Source of the DNA: Akebia trifoliata
Lineage: Eukaryota; Streptophyta; Magnoliopsida; Ranunculales; Lardizabalaceae
DNA length: 64,000 nt
Direction of reading: 5' to 3'
Assembly (NCBI GenBank): GCA_017979445.1
Contig: CM030705.1
Span: forward strand, 9,188,679 to 9,252,678
The notes below the pieces were generated by a model. It was not told the origin of the DNA. It was given only the letters and a program-made list of their open reading frames with translations, and did no database searches. Below, piece by piece: positions 32,830 to 44,967 of this stretch. How positions within the stretch are numbered: the first letter of the stretch is position 1; each line of letters opens with the position of its first letter. Position numbers and translations under genes: made by a program.

Positions 32830-33850
32830 GATAATCCTCGTTATTGGTTGAGCTGAGGAATGTACTAAATATTATCCTTTATGTTACAAAAAGTGTATAA
32901 ATGCATTTATTTAGTCGATAATATAAAAAAATACACCTGGCAGTACTAAGTGCCAGAATATAAAATTAAAATAAATATCCCCTGTTGGAGGAAAAACACG
33001 TGGAATAATCATGAAGAGACGTGCAATTTCCGGCACCACTAAATTAATTATTGTAAAAGACTAGCGTTTGAGGCTCTCTATCAATCAATGTTTAAAGAGA
33101 CAATATAATATGCTAGTTTCCTAGAGATCATCAATGGATTTCTAGAGATTGGTCTAGGTGTATTAAAAAATAATTTTTAACGTCAAATATTGTTTGAAGC
33201 CGTTCATTAAGCAGATTGTTGGAATAAAAGGAAAATAGACAAATTTTCTAAAGATCAGGAACTTGATTATATTTCTGGAGATACATTTTATTGGGAATCC
33301 CAAGGAGAATGATGGATACTATACTCGTATTAAAATATCTGTTAGTCTTCTTCCATCTTATCAGTTGATTTGATGAAAAACTCACTTTGTTTGAGGTTGC
33401 AGTTTTAATGATTCTGACAATTCAACAAATTAAAATTAGAGAAAGAAATATGGTTGCACTTATGGACGTTTCAAAAAGAGTCTAGTAAAATCAGATCAAT
33501 GTGAAAGAATGAACAGCCCTAACTAGGCCTTCCGAGAATTTTCATATAGAAAATGTTGAACTTACATCATTACACAATTTATGATTCTCTACATACTGCC
33601 ACGTCAGTACATTGTTGAATGCAATTTCAAAGGGTGTTAGTTGAGAATGACTCTTTTCATATATGTAGAACTTTACATTTTACACCATTATATGGAGAGA
33701 ATCCCTCTTATGTTCCTAAGATTTCTTGTCTTCGTTCATTTTAAAATTAGCTATTTAAAATAATACTTACTAAATGAGAAGAAGTTGATCAATTTCCAAA
33801 ATCAATTGAGTAGGTTTCCTCGTCTATAGGAGATGACTCTCTCTCTCTCT
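32830..33850. other. Intergenic, nothing recognised
   Basis: No gene or bounded repeat seen. Confidence 0.4.
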
Positions 33851-33862
33851 CTCTATCTCTTT

Positions 33863-34128
33863 CTTTTCCTTTTTTATTTATTTTATTTATTTTTATTTTT
33901 TTATTTATATTGTGGGTATCTCCACCCTTTGGGTGGGATTAATCCCGTTGTCACACGCGCCACTCCTCGAGAAGTTCTATGTACAACAAATTGAGTCGAT
34001 AGTCACTCAACCCCTGAAAAGTGACTCCAATAAATTCATAGATTTGTGGGGTTTCGAACACTTGATCTACTCTTCTTGAGGAGTTGATCAAGGTTCACCT
34101 CACCACTAGGCCAACTCCTTGGGGTTGA
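33863..34128 (-). mobile_element. tRNA-derived SINE (Au-like) with 12-bp duplication
   Basis: On the minus strand: 'aggagttggcctagtgg' (A box), 'caagtgttcgaaacccc' (B box), 'gggattaatcccacccaaag' near the 3' end and an A-rich tail (aaataaaaaaataaaa). The 12-mer ctctatctcttt flanks it at 33851-33862 and 34129-34140. The left copy adjoins a CT run, so part of the match could be chance. Confidence 0.8.
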
Positions 34129-34140
34129 CTCTATCTCTTT

Positions 34141-35000
34141 TCAATTCAACACAAAAAATAGAGATTGATTTATACAATGGGCCGTCAGTGTTTGTGGGTG
34201 TGGTTTTTTTTTTTTAAATACTTCAATCATGATATAGTTCTGATAACATCTTTATGAGTTTTTGCATTTGATCCTTGAACCATGTTAAGTCGATGGAGGA
34301 AAAGAAAATGGACTTCTTGAGATTCTCCATCAACATGATGGATGGGATTTGAGGAAAAAAAGCAGATTTCTTAGGAATCAATTTTGATCTTTTACGGATT
34401 AACACATATTTTTCTAGGAATCCATTTTTCATGGGAATGCCTAATATCCCAAGTCACGTTGACGGCTAGCTAAACTCATAGGTTGAGGCCAGCATTTTCA
34501 AAAGAAATGTGGTGGTGTTTTTTATGATGAGATGATTTTGTAGTAAGGCTATCCTGACTAATTTCGTAATGGTCGTTAGGCCAATAGATTGCCCCTTTGG
34601 CAATCCAACACTAGAGCCCAATTGAATTTATGAAATAAATCATATATTCAGAAAAAATAAAAATAAGAACTTTTGTTTATCCTGATGAAGATATTGAAGA
34701 TAGATGGTCACCACAGTGATGAGCAGTCACGATACTTCCCTTATTAATTGGGTAAGGGAAGTATTGTTTTTCATGATTTTAAAGTACGAGTCATTGTTTA
34801 CTTCTATATAAACTTAAGACTGCATGTGGCGTGTATCACATACAATGAATAAGTCATATCACGAAAATCTGTCAACTAGAATCATTAATCTCTCTGGTTC
34901 TTTTGCAAATCAGATTTTTCATTTTTAAACAAGTAAATGGTTAGATAAGATAAAACATAATGATTTACAATAAGTCAGCAGCATACACCTCTCTGGCCTT
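34141..35000. other. Intergenic, nothing recognised
   Basis: No gene or bounded repeat seen. Confidence 0.4.
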
Positions 35001-35004
35001 ATGG

Positions 35005-35135
35005 GCCATTCCACCCGACGGCACACGTACAAAATTAAATAGTCACTTTTTGGATATATAGAGTTTCGAAGACATGACCTGGAAGTAAATTCAGTCAATC
35101 TTACCAACTCAGCTAATCCTCGACGATATGTTAGT
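35005..35135 (-). mobile_element. Degenerate SINE, reverse orientation
   Basis: On the minus strand 'agctgagttggtaagattg' (A-box region) is followed after about 30 nt by 'ggtcatgtcttcgaaactc' (B-box region). The rest is diverged. Confidence 0.4.
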
Positions 35136-35756
35136 GGTATACACCTTGCAATTACAAATTTGATTTCTTTATAAAGACGGAGCAACTTTAACCTATGACG
35201 AATCTCTCCCATCCGACCCCATATAAATTGGTCTCTTATGTAGTGCTTATATTCTTGACATGATATGAAATTTGGAATGTTATATACCACATCTATATCT
35301 ATACCATTTTTTGTGACAAATGAATGAGATCTCCCAGTTGTTGCACCATCTAAATGGATAAGGCATCACACACAATCGCCTTCAAGAATATTTTCAAACT
35401 TTTTCTAGGCTGAAGCATGGAAAAACAAACATTGGATGCTCAACAAAAAAATAAAAATTAATGTACATGGGATCAAATAAAATCACGATCTTAAAGGTTG
35501 CAAGTATTTGGTTTTGAATCATCGATCTCAACACTTGAACATCAATCATTGAGATTGAAAATTTTAATGATCGATATTGCAAAAAATTTGAATCACCAAT
35601 CTCAAGGATTTAAATTGACATTTTATTGGGACGAGGGTATTAAGAAAGAAATGTTTTACTAACAAGGTATTAATCTGCCACTCAAAAGTCAGGGTCATTT
35701 AGGAAGAAGTCCCTAATTATCCTCCTTTTTTTCTTCTTTTTAAGACAGGAATTTGT
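35136..35756. other. Intergenic, nothing recognised
   Basis: No gene or bounded repeat seen. Confidence 0.35.
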
Positions 35757-35764
35757 AATTCAAC

Positions 35765-36459
35765 TAGGGGTGGCAACCTTAACATAACTCGAAAATGACA
35801 CAAATTTAGTGGGTTGGGTCAAGTCTAATTGGTGTTTGGATCATGATAATGTCGACCCATCTAACACGATTATTAAATGAGTCGGGTATGAGTTAAAGAG
35901 ATCAACTTGCTTACCACATTTTTATACCTTTAGTAATTCGGCCATTAAATCATGAAGCATAAGAGGTATCTCAAATATCAATAATTATTTATAGGTTATT
36001 TAGATTATCGATTTTTTGCTAGAATTTCATAGAACTTTTCCATAATATATTTTTTTAAAATTTTTATAAAATATAAAGGGTGTTTTAGATATTTTTCAAA
36101 TAATTATCCATTTTCTTTTTTTCTCGCCCCTTTAATTAGTTGTGATACATTTTTGTTAGTGAAATTTACTTTTTTTTATGATAATTTATGTTGGTAGATA
36201 TTGGATTGTGATCGTGAGATTTTATTTTTAGTAATGTTATTTTATTTTTAACGGTGGAAATGGAACTTATTTTTTCCAATTAAGATTAGAATTTTATTAA
36301 ACATGTTTCAAGGGTCGGGTTAGATTACTTATTCAATAAATGTGTCGGGTTTGGATTTAAATTTTTGACACGATTATTAAATGGGCCAGATTTGGATTTG
36401 ATAAATTTTCATTATACCTTTACCTCAACACGATCCGACCCCACTCATTGCCATCTCTA
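35765..36459. mobile_element. hAT element with 8-bp duplication
   Basis: Left end TAGGGGTGGCAACC, right end complement TAGAGATGGCAATG. Flanks aattcaac (35757-35764) and agttcaac (36460-36467) agree at 7 of 8. The interior has 'gggttgggtcaagtc' and 'cacgatccgacccc' near opposite ends. No transposase. Confidence 0.8.
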
Positions 36460-36467
36460 AGTTCAAC

Positions 36468-37470
36468 CATGATAATAATCTCTTGAAAAAAAAAATTTAC
36501 TCATAGAAAAATCAATTTGGGATCTCACAAAATCTTGAATCGAGTATTGAGGCATCCCCAATTTACAAAATTACCCTCATTAGGTATCATTAGGATAGGT
36601 CATCCGGAATTCTTTGAAACCCCAAATTAACTTTTTGGTGAGCAAAAAAATTTGTAAGTGATATTTTCTCATGCAATCAAATAATAAATTTAAAGTTACA
36701 GAATGGGTTTGCCTTAGTCCATGCATGAAATCTGGTAAAGGGATATGCCCACGGAAAGCATGTAAAATATTTGCTTTTTATTAATACCACTCTCTTGTTA
36801 GGAAAAATAATAATAATGAAACCGGCTGTTTGTCTTAGCTATACTTTTTTGCTTGTTAAACCCGTGAATCATGAACTTCTGGCCGCGCACCAATACTAAA
36901 AATCCATTTGATGGTGAATTATTTGTCTTGTATTTGACCTTTTCTTTCATAAATAGTTACAGTGCTTTTATTTCTCAAATCTTCCCTCTAACCCTGATAA
37001 AAAATTACTATTTAAAAACTCAAATCCAATAATTAAAATCATCAACCAATATTTTATTTATTTATGGATAAACTTGCTTTTAATGAGTTTAGTAACTCGA
37101 TGCTAATGGGATTTGAACTCAGTTATCTGGTATCATCACCCGAAGACTTTACTAAACAAATGTCTTTGTATAGATCACATCAAATCAGTTGTTGATCAAA
37201 TGCGCATGGGATAATTTGGAGAAAAAATAATGTGGCCCAACTTTTTCTTGAGGTGGGGTCTTGGGATATTAATTAAAAAACTTGCGTTGGAGTGACCTTA
37301 GTAGGAAACACACGAGGAGGGATACTTTGATATGGTGGTACGCGTATATCTGTAAATACATTTTACTCATATCTCAAGAAAATGCATTTACGGACATGCA
37401 CACACCACCATGTCAAGATGTCTTCCATTGAAATCACTCCAGCATCACAAATTGAGAAGAGAGAGAGAGA
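36468..37470. other. Intergenic with one possible SINE scrap
   Basis: On the minus strand near 37070-37150, 'tgagttcaaatcccatt' (B-box-like) with 'tcttcgggtgatgataccag' upstream suggests an old SINE. Nothing else is recognised. Confidence 0.35.
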
Positions 37471-37803
37471 GAGTTGTTATTTTCATCTCAACTTTTACTT
37501 ATGGCATTCAATTTAAAAAAATAAATAAAAAATTAAATCAATGATCGAGAATATGTAAAGGTTATATACTAATAGAAATTCTCTCTTTTTCTCTTAATTT
37601 TTATTTGTTAAATTTAAGATTTTATCTAAATCTAATCTTAATTGTAAACAAGGGTTGAAATTGTTTGAACAAGTGTTATAATGTTTTGTAACATAGAAAT
37701 TGTAATTTGAGCCAAATCTTTCGTAAGGTTCAAAGAGTGTTTTAATCTTTAGTTAGGGGTGATAAATAATTTATGAAATTATGATGTAATAAGTAAAACT
37801 TGG
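37471..37803. repeat. Repeat shared with 42010-42316
   Basis: From 'gagaatatgtaaaggttatatactaatagaaattctctc' onward, through 'ttgtttgaacaagtgttataat' and 'gagtgttttaatcttt', to 'aataagtaaaacttggg', the sequence is repeated at 42010-42316 with moderate divergence. The outer ends ('ctcaacttttacttatgg' and complement) resemble the small MITE at 63211-63309, so this may be a longer member of that family. Confidence 0.55.
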
Positions 37804-37859
37804 GAACTTGTGGTGACAATAGCAGTTTTCTAATAAAATGTTAAAAAAGGAAGTGAGAG

Positions 37860-38360
37860 AGAGAGAGTATAACAGTAAAGAATATTTTTCAACGGTAAAC
37901 AGTGGAAAAGGCTCCAATCTATGTCTGTTATCGTCAGTCTCTGTACGCAAACCCTCACTCACGTGGAGAGAGAGAGAGAGATGATGAAGTTGGCTGGAAC
38001 AGTAAGATTCAATAATAGAAGGTGTTGGGGGCCTGGGAACGAGGAGGAGCTGGCGGCGATGGCCACATATTAAAGAGCATGGGACCCACCGCCCTAAATA
38101 CCCCGAGACTCCCGCGCTCTTCCTCCGTGGGTCCCACGTTCCTTCACATATTACTCTCTTCACTTTCTATCTCTTTCACTTACCTTTTTACGAAAGAAAA
38201 AAGAAAAATTAAGAGAGAGAGAGAGATTGGACGTTTCTACACGACAGTTTCCCACGAGTCTGACCCTTTCTCCCACACTACTCTTTCTCCGACTGAGGAT
38301 CGCTTCTTCCCCATGCACCCTCCCCACAAAGATAAATGCCCTTCGCTCAATTAGGTTGGA
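37860..38360. other. GC-richer island, function unknown
   Basis: It stands out from the AT-rich surroundings: GA tracts at about 37857-37867, 37966-37981 and 38211-38225; 'gtgggacccaccgccctaaataccccgag'-like sequence near 38080-38105 (gggacccaccgcc); then a CT-rich stretch to 38180. Reading frames across it are open by chance but match no protein. It could be a distal regulatory element, a non-coding transcript start or a gene relic. Confidence 0.35.
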
Positions 38361-38499
38361 TTAATTTGTATTTATTAAATAACTTTTATATATATATATA
38401 ACACTTAGAAATCTATTAGAGAATAGTATGATAATATGACTTGCGAGGAGGCAATTCAAATGATTTTATGGCGTGGACAAGTTCAGAAACCTAGATCTA

Positions 38500-38645
38500 G
38501 ACACTTTGGGATGCCAATTCCCTCATGATACACTTTTTTATGGGGAATTACAATACCCTGAGACATACAGATGTATGATACCCCAACTTATTATGTCATA
38601 GAGTCATTTGAGTATGTTACTTGACTAGTCATATCATCACTACTC
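38500..38645. repeat. Core-bearing MITE fragment
   Basis: 'taccctgagacatacagatgtatgatacccc' is a degraded core hairpin. The right flank 'gagtatgttacttgactagtcatatcatcac' matches the right flank of 9650-9785. Confidence 0.4.
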
Positions 38646-38713
38646 ATTAGAAAATATAAAAATAAAATAAAAAAATAATGCTAAGAGTTGTGTTAGAGTG
38701 ACATTAAAATTGG

Positions 38714-38930
38714 AGTCGTGATAATCTGACTCTCTCACGTGGCATACTCAAAATACTCTCCTAACGTGATATGTGCTAGAATCATAGATTTTTGCCTCGG
38801 GATTCACTTATACACATCCTCATAAATATGTGCAGTTGTGTATCCCAAGACAAAATATCTATTGTTTTAGTACATACCGCATCAAGAGAATATTTCGAGC
38901 ATGCCACGAGGGGGAATCAAAAAATCATTA
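38714..38930. mobile_element. MITE with CTCGGGAT core, 'cacgtggcatactc' arms
   Basis: The left 'gataatctgactctctcacgtggcatactc' pairs with the right 'gagcatgccacgagggggaatc'. Inside, 'aatcatagatttttgcctcgggatt' pairs with 'gtatcccaagacaaaatatctatt'. Confidence 0.65.
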
Positions 38931-39080
38931 TTCTTAATATTGACATTAATTCACACATTGTTGATGTGGAGATGCGTACACAACCATATATGCTTTCTCA
39001 CATATCTAGTTGAAAAGCACCTAAGATTTGGTAGACATTTCCATGTCAACAATGTTTAATCCGATGATAATTTTAAAAAT

Positions 39081-39255
39081 TGTGTTGGAGTGGCCTCAAG
39101 ATTGTACATCATATCGCACAACCTAACATAAAAATATGTAGGAACCGTAGATGGATTTTGATTTGTTTCTTGATGAAAGTATCTATCATTCCTACACACT
39201 TTCACGTCGTGATATGCGATATGAGGCACAACCTTGAGGTCACTTTAGCATTATT
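39081..39255. mobile_element. Palindromic MITE, relative of 3598-3776
   Basis: 'gtgttggagtggcctcaagattgtacatcatatcgcac' pairs with 'gcgatatgaggcacaaccttgaggtcactttagcat' (each arm quoted in part). The loop carries 'ccgtagatgg'. Confidence 0.7.
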
Positions 39256-39277
39256 CCAATTTTAATGTCATTACAGC

Positions 39278-39460
39278 ATTTTCTTCATGCTAAAAGTGAC
39301 TTTCTAATACACTGATGTTGGACATTGACATGAAGGTGTGCACAGAATCATGGATGCTTTCCCTTGAGATATGAATGAAAAGCATTCATAGTTTTATGAA
39401 TATCACAATGTCTACTCAATGCCAAATGCAGTGTCCTGTGCAATCACTCTTGCATTGTTT
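39278..39460. mobile_element. Degenerate inverted-repeat MITE
   Basis: 'acactgatgttggacattgacatg' pairs weakly with 'gccaaatgcagtgtcctgtgc', around a core 'cagaatcatggatgctttccc'. It is similar to 51320-51478 and 56610-56870. Confidence 0.45.
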
Positions 39461-39794
39461 AAAAGAAAAGGTAAAATTTTAAACTCCATGCATCGATGGA
39501 AACAATTCAAAAGAGTTAAAGGTTCTATCAGAACCTTTCTATTTTCTTCAAAACTTCAAAAGACTTAAACTTCCTTTATGAGAAATCTACTAAAAATAAT
39601 TTTCAATAATTATAATTTTTAGATTTCAAGAATCATTCCTGAGAATTAAACCATTAATTTTGAAAAAATCGACATTTCTTTGTAAAGTATCAGTTCAGAG
39701 TGAACCAAGCCATGTTTTAAAAAAGTTCAATCGAACCTAGTTGATTTTAAGACGTTGCTTTAAAGTTTAATCTTCTATTGGGCTTAGACCCAAA

Positions 39795-39885
39795 GATCAG
39801 TTAGTTTGACACATTGAAAAACAGCTTTGAGGTTGTGAGTTCAAATCCAGCTTATCAATTAAAAATAGAAAAGAAAGAAATTTAA
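39795..39885 (+). mobile_element. Possible short SINE
   Basis: 'gatcagttagtttgacaca' (A-box-like), 'gttgtgagttcaaatccagc' (B box), then an A-rich tail (aaaaatagaaaagaaag). Target duplication not identified. Confidence 0.45.
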
Positions 39886-39997
39886 TACATATTTACTATA
39901 TTTGAAAGAAGAAAATAGAATGGTCCACCATCGCTAATTCTTGATAGTCCAACCTACCAAAAACCATCACATGGGACAATCACGGAGCTCACTCAAT

Positions 39998-40421
39998 TAG
40001 GGACGGCAATTTTGCCCCACCCCGTCCTTATTAGGTGGGTTTTCACACATTTAAAAGGTTTTGGGGCGATTTTAGTATTAAATATGAAAAATCGAGTCAG
40101 AATTGATTTTTGATTAAAAAATTTAGGGTTCTACATTCCATTATCTAGTTATTGATTAAGAAAATCTCAAAAAAAATTATTGCAAAATTGGAGATTTTCC
40201 AACTTGATGAAAAAAGAGGAAAAAAAAAAATTCATTCGTTAACGGGCGAAGTGGGGCAGAGTGGGGTCATGTTTTAGAAATACTATTAGGGGGCAGGGAT
40301 GGGTTAATACATTTAGACCCAAGTCAAAGTTGGGGCAGGTACGGAATGAAACGCTTATATAATCGGGGTTGGGGCTAGATTAAGCTAAACCTGGCCCAAA
40401 CCAGCCCCATTGCCAACCCTT
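39998..40421. mobile_element. hAT-like element
   Basis: Left end TAGGGACGGCAATTTTGCCCC, right end complement AAGGGTTGGCAATGGGGC. Flanks cactcaat (39990-39997) and cccacaat (40422-40429) agree at 6 of 8. Confidence 0.6.
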
Positions 40422-40429
40422 CCCACAAT

Positions 40430-41560
40430 ATCTTATGCAATCATACACTCCTGGAGGACTTTCACACCAAAATTCAACCTCATTTCTAAATGCCCCGCCA
40501 ATGAAGAAAAATGGAACCCCCAGGGTTTTAGTAAGTTCCAGGGTCTGCCAAGTTCTAGGTTTTGGGTTTGGGCTGTCGATTGGTACCCATTTAATTGGAA
40601 TGAATTGGAGTCAAAACTGAAAATCCCAATTTTGAACACTTTTGTTTTTTCGTTTTCAATATCCAATTTGATAAAAATTGAAATCAATTTGATTCTACCG
40701 GATGAGTATTTGAAATAGTTTTTTTATTTGTAGCTAAGCAAGAAAAAAGGATAAATTAATGAAGAACATTTGGAGGGCATATCCTACAATACAATTTTGG
40801 ACTCCAGAGGTCTGAAATCCCAAATAAGAAATTTTAGAAAATATGATAGTCCCGATTCTAAGTAACTTATAAATCAAACTGGAACCTACCCATTGTTACC
40901 CCTATTGCGGGTACATTATATCACTATGAACCTTGTAGTACTTAATCATACACCTTCTGTGTAATTAGAATACATAAAAATATATAATATAATAAAATTT
41001 AAATCATTTTTTATGCAAGTAAAGAGTACATATTTAATTGATTTAGGGTGCATCCCTTACTCTATTTACAAATTTGGATTCCAAAACATGAACTTAGATT
41101 AAAGCAGGAAAACTGCTGAAGAAAAATATCTTGAAAATTGAAATTATCCTACTAAAATCTATCATGAAATAAAAGATAATAATCAAATTAAGATAATTAT
41201 GTTCGACATAAAATATTCATCTTTTCAATCAAAATTTAGTTTCAATTGGATTAAATCAATACGATATTGATGAAAATCACATAAAAAGTAAAAATAATAG
41301 ATTGTATATTTTATCCTATTAGCATAGTTGGGAATAATGATAGTGGGAAAGTATAAGGGATAAAAGAGAGAAAAAGCAATTATATCCTCTCTTTATTACA
41401 ACTAACAAGATTTTGATCCATTCGTTAATGATTTAGTGTACTTCCACATGAATATCATCTTGGACGATTTAATCTTTAGTGTGTTGTTCCCATCAAGATG
41501 ATCAATATGGTAAAAGATTAGTCCGTATCAAAAGGCAAAGCTTATTTGGATTAATTACTT
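40430..41560. other. Intergenic, nothing recognised
   Basis: Several overlapping short ORFs near 40410-40720 have no protein character. No bounded repeat is seen. Confidence 0.4.
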
Positions 41561-41569
41561 AATAATTTT

Positions 41570-41920
41570 TTTTTAATTTCTTTCAGACATTTATTATAAT
41601 ATTAAGTGTTTCTAATTTTCTAAGAAATTAAAGAATTAAGAGCTCATTGTATGGTTGGATAGTTCAATGTTACCTTTGGCTACCTAACTCTTTTTTAGTA
41701 TTATTGTTATTTTTATGATATACGCTGTTTCGGGTGTTTTGTTTGGTGTAGAATATACGTGTAGGGAGGTTACCAAGTATTTTCCAAAATTATTAAATTG
41801 ATTATAATATTAGTAAAAAAATTTATTTTTCTTATTTTTGCTTAGAAAGCAAACAATTAAGAGTTCATTGTATGAATGGATTGTTCAACATTACTTTTTG
41901 CTCTATAAGTGTATAACCTA
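41570..41920 (+). repeat. Diverged direct repeat
   Basis: 'caattaagagttcattgtatg' at about 41850 repeats 'agaattaagagctcattgtatg' at about 41630, each followed by 'gattgttcaacattac'-like sequence and preceded by 'attataatatta'. Offset is about 220 bp. Confidence 0.5.
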
Positions 41921-42009
41921 AGTCTTCCTTTCTACAATATATATGTATGTATTTTAATGTATGATCTTTGGGTATTTATTTTAGTAGATTTTAAATTATA
42001 ATTTATGTA

Positions 42010-42316
42010 GAGAAAATAAACAAAACAAATGAATGATTGAGAATAAGTAAAAATATGATGCCAATAGAAGTTCTCTCATTTTTTTCTTTGCTAGATTTTG
42101 TTTTTGTTGGGTATAAGATTTTATATAAACCTAATAATTATTGTGAATGACTACTAAAATTGTTTGAATAAGTATTATAATATTGAGATTTTAATTTGAG
42201 CAAAACCTTTCTAATGCAAAACCTTTCTAATGCTTGAAGAGTGGGTTTTAATCTTTGATTTGGGTGCGATAAATATATTTAAAAATTTGGATATAATAAG
42301 TAAAAGTTGGGGTGCC
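42010..42316. repeat. Repeat shared with 37471-37803
   Basis: See the partner entry. This copy contains a small tandem duplication of 'caaaacctttctaatg' and ends 'agtaaaagttggggtgcc', the complement of the small MITE terminus. Confidence 0.55.
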
Positions 42317-42327
42317 AATATATATAT

Positions 42328-42636
42328 GGGAAGTGTTCAGAGGCCTAAAAGAGGGCTAAACATTTTTTTAAATAAGGGTTAGAATTTTCATAATTGGTTG
42401 ATTTTTTGTAGGGATGATATCTGTGGTGAAGATATTATCCTCACAAAAAATCAGCTCATTCCGAAACTTCTAACCCTAATTTACAAGTTGAAGAATTGTG
42501 GACCATCCTATTTTTATAAACCACTTTTGATGAGCTTAAAAGTTTTGGAATGGGCTGATTTTTTTTGAGGAGGATCTCTTCATCGATTATAGAGATCATC
42601 CTCACAAAAAATCAACTCATTTGAAAACCTCTAACC
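42328..42636. mobile_element. Two-hairpin palindromic element, right end lost
   Basis: It starts GGGAAGTGTTCAGAGG directly after a (TA) run (42320-42327). It contains two hairpins built of the 'agaagttttggaatgggctg' unit (about 42377-42476 and 42537-42636). The outer right arm is missing; another copy begins at 42657. Confidence 0.65.
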
Positions 42637-42656
42637 CATACATTGAAATAATGTAT

Positions 42657-42893
42657 GGGTCTCTTTCAAGTGCCAACTATTTGGTCAACACGTTTTGTCT
42701 TACAGGAGTTAGAAGTTTCAGAATGGACTGATTGTTGGTGAAGATGATCTTTATAATGAGAAGATCATCATCACCAAAAATCATCCCATTCATAAACTTC
42801 TAACCCTATGTTTATGAGTTGAAAAATCGTGAACCGTCCATTTTTTATAAATCACTTTTGATAGGCTTAGAAGTTTTTGGAATGTGCTGATTT
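42657..42893. mobile_element. Two-hairpin palindromic element, truncated
   Basis: It starts GGGTCTCTTTCAAGTGCC. One complete hairpin (about 42711-42805) and the first half of a second are present. The second arm is replaced by a T/G-rich run at about 42894-42930. Confidence 0.6.
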
Positions 42894-43079
42894 TTTCCTT
42901 TTTTTTTTTTTTGAGGGAGGGGGGGAGGGGCTCATTTCAAAATTATAAATGCTTTTCACTCGTATCTAGCTGAAAAGCATCATGACTTTATACAAACATC
43001 CGCATCAACAATGTGTGAATTGATGTCATTTTGAATGTCACTTCAATCTTTTCCCATTTGAAAATTAGTGTATTTTGTA

Positions 43080-43246
43080 AAGGAAAATGATGGATTGGTT
43101 TTGTTACATAGTGCTGATGGGGCAGTGCAGAGAGAATAGTTGATTTCTTAACTTGTATTTAAAAAAAAAGTAAATCTATTATTATTTGTATAATACCATA
43201 TCAGCACAGTGTCTAATGAAGACAGTGTATCATGACTCCTTTGTAA
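43080..43246. mobile_element. Degenerate MITE
   Basis: 'aaaggaaaatgatgg...atagtgctgatggggcagtgc' against 'atatcagcacagtgtctaatg...cctttg'. Weak pairing; no core motif. Confidence 0.4.
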
Positions 43247-43286
43247 AATATTAAATTGACTATATTTATAAAAAGCATAATGATAA

Positions 43287-43445
43287 ATGCACGTAATTTT
43301 GATGTGTGGTTGGATACGTTGTTGATTTGGCAAAGGCACAGAACTGCAAATCTTTTTTTATGTATCCCGATGAAAAAGATTTTTGATTCTCTATCCTTGT
43401 CATGCCATCCACACACCCAACCAAGTATCAAAACCACGTGCATTA
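43287..43445. mobile_element. MITE with core hairpin
   Basis: 'gcacgtaattttgatgtgtggttgg' pairs with 'ccaaccaagtatcaaaaccacgtgc'. The centre is 'gcaaatctttttttatgtatcccgatgaaaaagattt'-like (quoted in part: tatgtatcccgatg). Confidence 0.55.
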
Positions 43446-43904
43446 ACCACCACTCTTATAAAACATGTTATATACTAATAACCCCATTTCTGAATTATTT
43501 GTCTACCAAAACATTCACCCGTGACCGGCCTAGTAAAAACGAAATTTCAAACAAACTCAAATCATCATGAAACAAAGTTTTCTTAACTACCAAAAAAAAG
43601 GTAGTGTGAAACAAAGCCACTCCTCAACCTAGGATGGCAATTAGTGGTAATAGAAGTAGGTGGCGTGTCCAAGTCCAAGCCCGTACTCACCTCTTTTAGA
43701 GGACCAGTCATGTCGTAAAGAAGTAGTTAATACAAGTGTATGTGACATCGTTTGTCTGTATCGCCCACTAGTAAGTACAGATAGGTCGTTTCTTTGCTTG
43801 ATTGACTAAGCCCACTTTTACGTGCTGTTTCTCCTGAATTTTACTACTGTTAGAGTTTCTTACGAGACATGGATCATTAATCTTATATAAGAAAATAGAG
43901 ATAT

Positions 43905-44542
43905 TTTACCAGGAAGATTTACTGTCGTATTTTTATTACAAAAACTCCTTTGGAGTTCGGACAACTCCAAGAGAATCCTATTTTATCAAGTTTGTTACCC
44001 ATGAAACCTTAAAGTGGAAATCTACATGGTAAAATTCAAATTGGTGCAGTTAATTTATTACTCAACAATCAACATGTCTTGGAGTGAATCCTACCCGTAT
44101 CAATTTGTCGCGTCCAAAAACATAATTTGATACAAGAAATTATAAAAGAGAAAATTCTAAGAATTTTAAATATAAAAAAAAAAAATTCAAAAATAAAAGT
44201 TAATTTTTACCATTGAATTTTAAATTTAAATTTGGAAGTTTGATAGTTTTTCATTTCCAATACCTCGATCAAGCTCAAAACAATTTTTTTTTTACAACTG
44301 TTTTTCGATTTTTTGTTTTAATCTGATTTTTACCCATAAGATATAGAATTATGTGGTGTTGGATTGCCAATTTAACATTCCATGTGGGTTCAAAAACCCT
44401 TAGTAAGATTTGACAACTTACTAAGGTAGTCATGCTCGCTTGATTCATGAGGTAAAGGTTTGTTTGGTACCAAATTTCATAAAGTAAGGGAGTTTTTGTA
44501 ATAAATTTGCAATAGATAAGCCTGTCCGGTATATTTCTCCTC
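43905..44542. mobile_element. Inverted-repeat element, copy B
   Basis: Related to 8219-8793. Left 'ccaggaagatttactgtcg...attacaaaaactcc'; right 'agggagtttttgtaataaatttgcaa...cctgtccgg'. The interior 'tggattgccaatttaacat' matches copy A in reverse orientation. Confidence 0.6.
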
Positions 44543-44817
44543 AAAATATTCACTTAGTGGATTTAGTTTGAATGATCATAAAAAAGTATACCCTTTTTAG
44601 CCAAACACGGAAAAAACATTAAATTAATAACTAAAAAAAAGGCAGCAAATCCTTTGTAGCTCTTTTTTTTCTATAGTCTTTTTATGACAGTTAAGAGAGC
44701 ACCACGTGAATTAGAAATTATAAATTCATCGTTGAAAATCAATTGAAAATTGAAGGATGTGGTGTTGAAAAAAATATTTTTTCTTTAATGAGATGTAGGA
44801 CCTTAACACTAGAGGAA

Positions 44818-44967
44818 TGTGTGTTATTTATTCTCAATGTAGTATTCCCTCTAATGTGGATAAGGTGCTAGGGGGAATTACAAGAAAAAGAGTGTGTGTG
44901 TTATTTATTCTCAATGTAGTATTCCCTCTAATGTGGATAAGGTGCAAGGGGGAATTACAAGAAAAAG
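44818..44967 (+). repeat. 77-bp tandem duplication
   Basis: 'ttatttattctcaatgtag' occurs at 44824 and again at 44901. Both units run through 'ccctctaatgtggataagg' to 'gggggaattacaagaaaaag' with only about one substitution, so the duplication is recent. Function unknown. Confidence 0.9.

Noticed and set aside
38022..38354. 110-codon + strand ORF in the GC-richer island
   Set aside because: It overlaps an equally long antisense frame, has low-complexity content and no motif. GC richness alone explains the lack of stops.
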